Source: Ulva prolifera (lineage: Eukaryota; Chlorophyta; Ulvophyceae; Ulvales; Ulvaceae). Taken from it: DNA of 64,000 nt. The position numbers were made by a program, and so were the translations under genes. The notes beneath the pieces are model-generated. The model saw only the letters and a program-made list of their open reading frames with translations, was not told the DNA's origin and ran no database searches. Location: the NCBI GenBank assembly GCA_023078555.1, contig CM041198.1:1662800-1726799 (forward strand), read 5' to 3'. Shown here piece by piece: positions 55,591 through 64,000 of this stretch (position 1 is its first letter; each line of letters opens with the position of its first letter).

Positions 55591-56966
55591 CTTCCACATC
55601 CGGCCGTCGTTGCCTAGCCTCGTCCGCCTCGTCACCGCCTCGTCACCGTCGCTGCCTTCGCCGCCTCTACGTACCGCCTGTGTTACCCTCACCACCCTGC
55701 AGGATCCAGCTGGATCCCCGCATCTGGCATATGCATGTGCTTGTTTTGCTTTTCGCCAATGATATCCATGGCCGGATCACTGGAGCTCCTCGAGAGTCCA
55801 CGTATGCATGTGTATCATCACGGTGTTCAGTGTCACCACATACATGCGCTGCGACGATGCATGGTCGCTGTGGGAGTCATCAGCGCGTGGGAGATCTTCT
55901 CCAATTCGATCGAACTGTTGCTCGAGTTGCACCGTCGTCTTTGCCGTACACACGTGCACGCCTTGAGAGAATAAATTCAGCGCACCGCAGTTGATCCCTT
56001 TCAAACAGCCACATTCAAAGACTAAATACCTTCAGCAACAGCTCCTCAGAAGCCCTCTTCTCAACAGTCGAAGTGCTCTACACCCACCTCGAGTCCGGTG
56101 GTGACTTCCATCTCCCAGCTGTGCACAGGTATGCAGCATGTATCAATCTGATATAGTTCGGATTCAACGGTGCTCTGTTCGTGCCTGCAAATGTGTTCAA
56201 GCTTGCTGCCTACGTGTCCAGTCGTTTCTTCTATGGCCGAGATCAGACTCCACGTGAAGGCTGCCTGCGATGCCTGCCATAATGCTCTACTCAAAACTAC
56301 GTGATGTAGTAAACGATTCTGCGACGGTTTTGCACGGTATTTTCCCATGCGAGCCTGCGAGGATGCAAAGTCCTGGCGTCGAACCCATGCCAGCGGGCGT
56401 GTTCCACGACAGCGGTAGCGTAGTGTGACAACATTTGTTTCCCTGATTCGGCTGTTATGTTCAGTACGGGCGTGATGTGAGGTGGGCCATGGAGCTCGAC
56501 CGCGCAGTGCCAAGCTTGCCCCCGCGTGCCGGGCTGGTTGTACTCAAGTTTGTGATTAGATGTGCAACGTTTGATTGCTTAATACGCGCGTCCAGATCTG
56601 GCTGCGAGCAAAAGTGATTCTGTTGGCACGCGGATCCTCACTCCGCTTCTTTGTCGATGGCGCTAAGTGCTGTGCGTGCTGCTGCGAACATGTGCACTTC
56701 CATACTTCACGACGTCCTGCGCTGCCCGCGACACATTTCACACCCGGAACGTACACGGCGTGAGTAGAGGTGCCTTGCAGCGGCCAGCTTCCCGAGCTGC
56801 GGCCGAGGCTTGTGCGCTTGCTCGAGCGCGAATGCATGCGATCGATCTCTAGGGCACGCGCGTTCGCAGCGCGAGCCTGCACTGGGGCCCCATGGGGGTG
56901 ATGTCACAGGCACACGCATCTCCCGCCAATGCACCGACCCTACCAAGATCGCTGTGCAGGTATCCA

Positions 56967-58961
56967 ATGGCTTGCATGGCTGAGTTCGACGACGCAGCGA
57001 GCCTGTTCGAGGACCTTGAAGATTCCCTCGGTCAGGGCTTCTACGGCTTCATCGAAGATCTGGACATGGATGACCTGTTTGACCTGGTGTGACCTCCATC
57101 CAAATGCCAGCTACATGCAAATTCCTCTGCCACCATGCACAGCGTAGTGACGGTGTCAATGCCGGGTGGCTCCAGCTGCAGGCGGGCCTCTCTGAGTCAC
57201 TCATGATCAGGCGCCATGCACTGTCATGCAACATATGTACAGGGGCACGTGGGTGTCGTCTATGTGAATGGCACAAAGCGAAGACGGCCTGCCTCCACAG
57301 AGGTGCTGCCTGTGTTTGATGATCATGCTCATGAGCTACAAGCATCGTATGCAAAGGTCCCTCTTGCCGCCATGCCTGCAGCTGCATCAGCCCGCTCGAA
57401 GTGCCTCCACTTCACCGGCATCGCCATATGCACACACGCTGGCCATGTCATCCATGCCTGTCCAAGACCCAGCATGCGACTGTGCAAGCACTAGTGCAGG
57501 ATGATGGCATCATGATGGGGAGCGATTCCGAGGGTGCTGACAGCGACCGCCACACCGACTCTGTCATGGAGATGAATGATCACAGTGATGACAGCATGGC
57601 CGCCCCGGACGACTCGGTGCGACTGCCCCCGACACACTGCCGCTGCTCCCCCTCCCCCATTTGCTGCTGCCGGCCTGCATCGTGTCAAGCATGTGCATGG
57701 CTCCAGTGTGCTGGCAAGACTCTCCCGCCTGTGTGTCTGCTACACGTATGTGCACACCGTGACAGCTCCATTGTTAACCAGCAGCATCAGTGCAGGTTGA
57801 AACCCTGGGGAGCGTGCCACCGGCTGCTGGCCCTGAATGCCACGCCTACAGCGACATGTCCATTTCCGAGCTCGAGTTGGACCCCACCATGTCCCCCGAC
57901 GACCCCGGAATGGAGTTCTTGGAAGAGTTGTACCAAGTTATCTCACGTGAGGTGTGGCACACAGCGGCCTTTTGCAGTGGAACCACAGACGCAATCACGT
58001 GTCCTGCCTTGCGCGCACATTGTTGCTCATCACTGTCCAGAAACATGACGCGCAGCAGCTGTGCAGGATGCATATGCTGCCCCGGGGACAGCTCCACCGG
58101 CGGCCAGCCAGCCCAGCACCGCAGCGGGCCCAGCACCTGGCGGGCGCGGCCAAGGTGGCAAGAAGCAGCCAGAGATTCCATCACAGCTGCTGCTCGCGGC
58201 ACTGTTCAAGCACACTGAGGTAAGCATGCCGCCCTGCGCTGCGACCGTCCACATGCAGTCTGTAGCCACAACACACGTATGCCTGCACACGGCATCCAGT
58301 GGCGCTGCTAGAACACGAGCCTGTCACAGCCGCAGCATACACCCCAGCTAGCATCGTACACAGGCTGACGCATGCATGTGAGGGGGACTAACCGCGCTGC
58401 CCGGGTGTGCAGGGGGTCGAGCTCCAGCGTTCGTACATGCCTGAGGCTCTCGATGTCCACTTTGAGCAAGTGAAGGACAACATCATCCGCGCGGCGGCAT
58501 ACTGCGTCGCGCAACAGCTGCCGGCGAGCCGCTCGCCACCACAGACACAGATGCCTATCGCCATGCCAGCGCAGCCGGTGGAGCCCTGCTACCTGCCCCC
58601 CTACCTGCCCCCCCGCGCTCGGATGTACACCTCGCAGCAGGAAGCGATCAACCTCGCCGGGTTTGCCAGCATCGCATGCGCACGACCCGCATGCACACGC
58701 CCGACTGCCAACCCCGACTGTGTGGAGACGTATGTCCCAAAGTCGCTGCGGCGCGAGGTCCAGCGGGAGCTGCGAGAGAAGAAGGCTCACCGGGCCATGG
58801 CGAAAGAAAAGCTGCGTGTGAAGAGGGCCTCCTTCAAAGTCACCAACAAGGTCAGGTACCCATATCGGCAAGCCAGTGCGCAGGGCCGGGTTCGTCGCAA
58901 CGGGCGGTTCCTGTCCAAGGCCGATGCTACGGGGGCTGCAATGGCACCAGGGCAGGCATAG
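56967..58961 (+). CDS. CCT-like motif protein (possible transcription regulator)
   Basis: Six exons fit: 56967-57086, 57243-57302, 57500-57616, 57796 to about 57946, about 58059-58219 and 58413-58961, roughly 380 residues. Most splices are phase 0 with clear GT/AG words; the fourth junction is ambiguous (GTTATC phase 0, or GTGAGG phase 1). The protein starts MACMAEFDDAASLFEDLEDS, is acidic at the N-terminus, then has a short basic exon (NGTKRRRPASTE), two acidic exons (MMGSDSEGADSDRHTDS; SDMSISELELDPTMSPDDP), a Gly/Pro linker and the long last exon. That exon ends with a basic block, SLRREVQRELREKKAHRAMA then NKVRYPYRQASAQ and VRRNGRFLSKAD. The RY...R...A...R...GRF spacing resembles the CCT motif of CONSTANS/TOC1-type nuclear regulators. 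No B-box or receiver domain is seen. A TGTAA word lies near 59215. Confidence 0.62.
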
Positions 58962-61418
58962 ATGATGATGAGATGCGGTGCGGCCATGAGGAGAGTGATA
59001 GGTGGTTGGTCGAGGCGTGATGAGTTGAGGAAACCTGGTCTGAGATATGATGCTCTCAGCCTCGTGAGTTGAGGATATGACACAGCGGGGCTCGTTGCCG
59101 CCTCCTGGAATAGGAATGCTAGTGTAGAAGCACAGACATGAGCGCATTTGTGGCGTAACATGCAAATAAGGAGAGGTGGCTCTATGGTAGTTGAGAGGTG
59201 AATGGGGTACGTGAAGATGTAACCGTCCAAAGTATGATGCTTGTATGCAGTCGCAATGTCGTGGTGCTGGTCTACATGTGTAGGCAAAGCAGCACTGTGT
59301 GGCTTGATGAGATTCTGTGAGGTGTATCCTCGTGGACTGTGCATGCACCCAGGTGGCTGCAGCCTCAAAATTCTCAATTTGTCGCACTGCTGTATGCGTG
59401 GATAGCACTTACCATTCTACCTGCACACAAAAACTGTAGCTCTGGCCGTTTGTGGACTGGATGGGCTTCTGCCAAACAATGCTCTAAATCATTAGGAGTT
59501 GTGTTGGCATGCTTGGGCCACTCCACACGAGAAACTGAAAGGAATAGAGTTCGACTCGAGCAATGCTGGCAATTCATTCAGTGGATACTTGGTACCATTT
59601 TCAGTGGCTCAATGCCACAACAACGAGGCTCAATAGTGTCACCTGTTGGTAGTCGAAATAGTTGCAGCAGATTGAGAGCAGGAGTGCTGGTTGCTTTTCC
59701 TCGATGTATCTAGAGTTTGCCAGGACTACGGAGTTTGATACCTGGAGAACACAGATATGCGGGTACCACGATGGCAAGGCACTAGAAGTTTTCAACGAGC
59801 AGAGGGTCATGTGAGCTGTGTGAGGACAGATTGCTACTCTCGCTTAGATATGTGCACTCTTTGCAATTTGGAATGCAACGAAGAAGCTCTTATCTCGTGA
59901 GGCACGTAAGACACGAGCGTACTTCTTAAGGTTAGCTGAAGTGACGCAGGACCATACCGCGGTGGTGGCAAAGTGGGTGTGCCATGACTCTCAGAGCTGC
60001 TTGTGCTGTCGTGCAGTGGCTGTCAGTTTGCTGCACCAGTCCCTTCACGCCTTGCAGGACCGGAAGATTAATTCCAAACACCGTAGACTTCCATGCATGT
60101 TCTGATAGGTGGTGACGGGATGTTTCTTCAACGAGTTCTAAGCACATAACTATCGTCTACTCCCGCATTGTGCAGCGAGGCCCACAGCGAACCCCCATAA
60201 ATCGTCAAACATATATTTATGGAAGGCATGAACTGGTTGCTGAGCATATGTTTTCTGTTCATCATGCAGAGGTCGAGGTGAACACATCTGGCCGCAGATG
60301 TGCAAGGCGGACGCTGTTGCCCCCATACTCGCAGCGCACACTTCCGGGCGTAGACGATCTGACGTTGGACGCCTTTATGGAGGAGTGGCGGTCCATGTGT
60401 CTCGCGTGAACAGCAAGTATGTTCGTCTGCACGTCGCCTTGACTGAGCACCCTTCTGGACACCTCTGTGCCTATGACATGCCGAGCCGTTGGCACAGGCC
60501 TTTCCTTTAACGAGAAGCTGACTTCTTCCAATTCCATGCCAGATAAGTGATCGATTTGAGAGGTTCATTTATCATACTTCACATCTGCAAAGGCGACAAG
60601 TTGTGTTTGACAATGCTTTCGAAGTCGTTACTGGTCGGCTTTCTCGCGCTCAATCAGTGACCTCGTCCCCGCTAGATCTCGAGATGAGGCATGCAAGACG
60701 TCATGCCTGCGGCTCTGCAACTCAGGGCAGGTAGTCCGCAAGCGGCGGGAGTCCATCGATTGGCAAGAGACACACAGCGCACAGTCTGCTTGCTTCTTTA
60801 GCTGTGCTGCCCGCCTCGCCACCTTTTATTCTCGTAACGTACAGAGTAGAGTGTGTAGTTCAGAACTTGTGCGGCCCAGATGTGCTGAATCGCAGTAGCT
60901 AGTCCGACCCCCATGGAACAGCCTCCGGCCTTCCTCAGCTCCACCTAATCTGGCACACGCCTGCTTGGGAGCTAGACCATGAGCGTACGTACAGGGGCCG
61001 TGCATGCGCCAAGTAACAGGCATGCACAACATGATCAGCCAACCAGGTCTGGGGCTGGATAGTCTAGTGAGGTGTGTGGGCCATGGCAAAGGGGGCATAG
61101 GTTCCAATGTGCATGAGCCTATGAAGAGCATACTGCCTGCGGCTGATGACTTGTTGAACTGCAAACAACTATTTTTTCGGCCGCCTTGCCACCAGCAGCA
61201 GCCCCTTCATTCATATCACCAGCGGCAATGTCGCCTCCGATGGCAGCGCCAACACCAGCCATACTTGGAAATTACTTTACTAAGCAGCGGCATGCACTGT
61301 TCAGACGGCATGATGAAGGTGCTGTTTTCTTGTACACCGACCGCGCCTCCAGGCTGAGATATATGATAGCTATAGCAGTGGCAAAGAGATCCTGACAGGA
61401 CTCTGCAAACATGTAGGT
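58962..61418. other. Mostly no gene; one possible terminal exon
   Basis: A plus-strand open segment after CATGCAG at about 60270 runs to a stop near 60409 (EVEVNTSGRRCARRTLLPPY ... TLDAFMEEWRSMCLA). It looks like the last exon of a spliced gene, but no upstream exon could be joined. Other frames are short and overlapping. Confidence 0.3.
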
Positions 61419-61873
61419 CTTCAAATCTGGCAGCGGCCTCGTCCCAACAGCCTGAGGTGGCCTGTTGGATCATCGAGACAAGGGTCCAAAGGGCCCGGTC
61501 CATCAAGCATGTCTCCCCCCCCGGACTTCTGCTTGCCCCACAGAACATCGCACCAACGACAAGTTTGGCACCACCAGTCCAGCCACTGGGACGCCCTGGT
61601 ATACAGCAGCGCGATGCTGTGCACCAGTCCTGATTTGCAGACTTGCGGTATCACACGGCGCCGCTCGTCTCTGCCGCTGTCTGCGTCCAAGCCATGTGCG
61701 CCCGTCACTCTGAGTCAGCGAGGTCAAGGCCCAGGCGGCCGCGAAGGTCGACCTCTCGGAGGACGAAGTGGCTGACGCAGCGGCTGATGTAGAGCAGCTG
61801 CGGGTGGTGCAGGGAACAGCAGAGGCTGCAGTGACGCTGTACATGCACATGTATACATATATGCAATTACAAA
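61419..61873. repeat. Dispersed duplicate segment, long copy
   Basis: Related to 54847-55018 at both ends, with about 255 extra bases in the middle. The extra part includes a plus-strand open segment reading KAQAAAKVDLSEDEVADAAA, regular helix-type sequence that continues into the 64-base identical block (GTAEAAVTLYMHMYTYMQLQ). This suggests an exon of an unknown gene, with the 54.8-kb copy internally deleted. Confidence 0.7.
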
Positions 61874-62694
61874 CCTCACATCTATGATTACCATGGCTAT
61901 GATGTGCTAAACGCTCTCGGCAGGGGAGCGGACCGGCTTCCGCGACACGGACACGAACTTGATCACGCGATAGGTTTTCTTGTTGAGTCTTAGTTTCTGT
62001 TTTTGTGTCTTTCGGCGTTCGCCCGCGGGCAGTGACGATGCGACGATGAGGCTGCGCTCGAGTCCAGACGAGGCACTCTCGGCAACTATCGCAACCAGAA
62101 GTCATCCCAGGTGCCAGAACTCACAGATCCCACGTTAGATGTTTTATTGTGTTATGTTGTGCGTTCCTGGCCAGCTTGGTCCGGCAACACCCATTGCCGA
62201 CGCCGTAGCTGTGCTGCGTGGTTGCCGAACTATTGCGCACTGCTTGTTTCTACATGCTTTGCCCGTTTCACACCCACAGAATGCATACCATCTCGCTTAT
62301 AACATCTGATTCCCGATTCTGGCGGGCAGTTGCACGAGCACACGGTAGCTGCGTGAGTGTGTGTCTTCTCGCGCCGCGATGTTTAGTTTCGGGCTGTGCT
62401 AGCAATGCCAAGACGCCGAACTGCGCGGCATGTTGCCGCTCAAAGACAGTTATTGTGTGCCTTTTCCTTTTGTTTACGGGCTCCGCGATGTTCAGGCTCC
62501 GCGAGCCCGTGCCGTCAGCGTTCTTGCTGTGCGGCTACGCCTGATGCACGACTGTAGCGCATGTTGTTGGGCCCGCAGGCCCGAGCCCGTGCATACACTT
62601 GTAGTCATCACAGTCTGTGTGTGTGTGGCGAGCAGACCGCGAAACGTGCAAAGTCTGGGGGGGATCCCGGCGGATGCCCTGACGCACGCCCAAT

Positions 62695-62801
62695 GCTTGT
62701 CCCACGTGAGTGTGCCTGGCAAACTCCCACGGTCAAACGGGCTGTACGAGCCAAGCGCTTGTCCCACGTGGGTGTCCCTGGCAGCTCACGGTCAAGTGGG
62801 T
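62695..62801. repeat. 62-bp-period imperfect tandem pair
   Basis: GCTTGTCCCACGTGAGTGTG and the following sequence recur from 62757 with several substitutions and a small indel. Each copy contains the E-box-like CCACGTG. Confidence 0.7.
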
Positions 62802-63182
62802 GGTTCGGTGGGGGTTCTGTGTGCTATGTCGCGCTCTCCGAATTAAGGGTGGAGAGGGCCTCATAAGAGTAGCCTCGTTCGCTGCCCTCCCGAGTAGACA
62901 GCCTGAGGGCGTAGCTGGCGGAAGCCCGCCACCCCCGAAGACGGCGTACCACGTTAATGACCTGTCCTGCTTTTTGCACGCACACCACAATGCTCTTGGG
63001 GTCTGACTCGTGCGGCCGCTGTGTCCCGATGCCAGCTGCCCGGCCCAGAGTGTTCACAACAAAAGCACAGTGCATGATTCAAAACGCCCTTCCGGGCGAC
63101 TTCTCCATCTCCGGGTCCGGTGCGCGAGTAGCGCGCGCCCGGCCTTATGCCGGGCTTGTTGGTGCGAGGCAGTAGCTGTGTT

Positions 63183-63286
63183 GTGGAGTGTGGTGTCTGG
63201 TCTGGGTTCCGGCTCCTACAGTCCGGTGTGCGTCGTGGAGTGTGGTGTCTGGTCTGGGTTCCGGCTCCTACAGTCCGGTGTGTGGC
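63183..63286. repeat. 52-bp tandem pair
   Basis: GTGGAGTGTGGTGTCTGGTC and the following 32 bases occur twice in a row (63183-63234, 63235-63286), nearly identical. Confidence 0.9.
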
Positions 63287-64000
63287 GTCTCTGCTCTGTA
63301 TTCCGCGTAGGTACACTGGGCTGGGGAGCCCTTGTTGGGCATCCGTACGTGGAAGTGCTGTCAAGTGTTCTCTGTGCTACGTGTTGCAGTCTCCTGCGCG
63401 GTCTGTTTTGATGGTGTGGTTATGTTGGGGGGCGGGCGGTGTCCTCCCCCTCCCCCATTCTGGTGTCTGCTTGACTAGTATGTGGTGGCTGGTGCAATGT
63501 CGCACAGCCACGTGCGTAGTTGTCCATGTGCGCATGCTCGTTTTCGATCCGTACCGCAACAGCCTGGTCCTCTCCCCTCCAACACGACTCTCTATGACTG
63601 AGACAGTGAACGCGCCTGTGATGCAACAAACCGGCATAAGGCATCAGCAGCACAATGAGCATGAGGAGGTGATGCAAGTTGTGCCACCGAATCGCGTAGT
63701 GTTCTCTTTCTTTGGCCCTTGTGACGTTGTCTGCCACACGGGCGCATTCCTCTCCGTGACCTCACACAGCGCCACCCTCTCAATGCTTCAGGCCGCCCAC
63801 CGTACACGACACAGAAATAAAACAACTGGGCAGCCATTCCTCCTGTTGTCCGTCTACAGAAGACTCGACATCGCGAAAATTATCGCACAGGGCGTGGTTC
63901 CTTTTGCCCAAGCATGCTCAGAGGCACTGCTTCCTCGGGGCTGCCGCACGGCTCCCTCTGCCAAAATAGAACTCACATACATGATGTATCCACAAGGCGA

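Larger units (their letters stand above)
53653..56966. other. Stretch without a supportable gene
   Basis: Overlapping short frames with no motif. Two notable items lie inside: the 54847-55018 segment, duplicated at 61419-61873, and the inverted repeat at 55494-55590. Confidence 0.4.
61874..64000. other. No gene seen; two tandem repeats
   Basis: Overlapping frames on both strands without motifs. A 62-bp-period pair lies at about 62695-62801 and a 52-bp pair at 63183-63286. Confidence 0.4.

Overview
This is eukaryotic nuclear DNA, most likely from a green alga. The clues are intron-split small heat-shock genes of the algal HSP22 type, a CCT-like motif gene, short GT-AG introns, TATA boxes about 115-130 bases before start codons, TGTAA polyadenylation-type signals after some genes, and KDZ and CACTA transposons. 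No bacterial operon layout, rRNA or tRNA was found. The organism assignment is inference; no species is named.

Layout. 1-910: degenerate GC-rich repeats. 1072-5334 and 11901-16642: two copies of a gene pair, an acidic tripeptide-repeat/Ala-Cys-rich protein followed by a small heat-shock protein (sHSP), about 11.4 kb apart. 5335-11770 and 16643-19108: almost no supportable genes, but two remarkable perfect palindromes (66 bp at 9336; 115-bp arms at 17819). 19118-47906: one 28.8-kb nested transposon block. 48177-49099 and 52584-53652: two more sHSP genes. 49.7-51.5 kb: a doubtful decayed gene. 56967-58961: a six-exon CCT-like gene. The rest is mostly repeats and sequence in which I see no gene.

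The transposon block is a three-level nest, each level with inverted termini and a target-site duplication readable in the sequence. Level 1: a KDZ-type element, 19118-47906, with 156-165 bp inverted repeats and the 9-bp duplication GTAACCTCT. It encodes a roughly 1,077-aa KDZ transposase on the plus strand and a long unknown protein on the minus strand. Level 2: a 19,350-bp CACTA (En/Spm-type) element, 24942-44291, with termini CACTAGGAG.../...CTTCTAGTG and the 3-bp duplication ATA, inserted inside an exon of the KDZ element's second gene. It carries a Tnp2-type transposase, a Ulp1-type cysteine protease split over three exons, and four further genes. Level 3: a 1,433-bp element, 28297-29729, with about 128-bp inverted repeats and the 8-bp duplication GACTGGGA, inserted in a gene of the CACTA element. 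Removing each insertion with one duplication copy restores an open frame in the gene it hit.

The CACTA element also has two different tandem arrays, 102-bp units near the left end and 64-65-bp units near the right, that share the same 25-bp palindrome. Each lies just upstream of a plus-strand gene. These are the best candidates here for an undescribed regulatory or transposition system. Splice sites are read by eye from GT/AG positions, frame and homology between copies; no transcript evidence was available.
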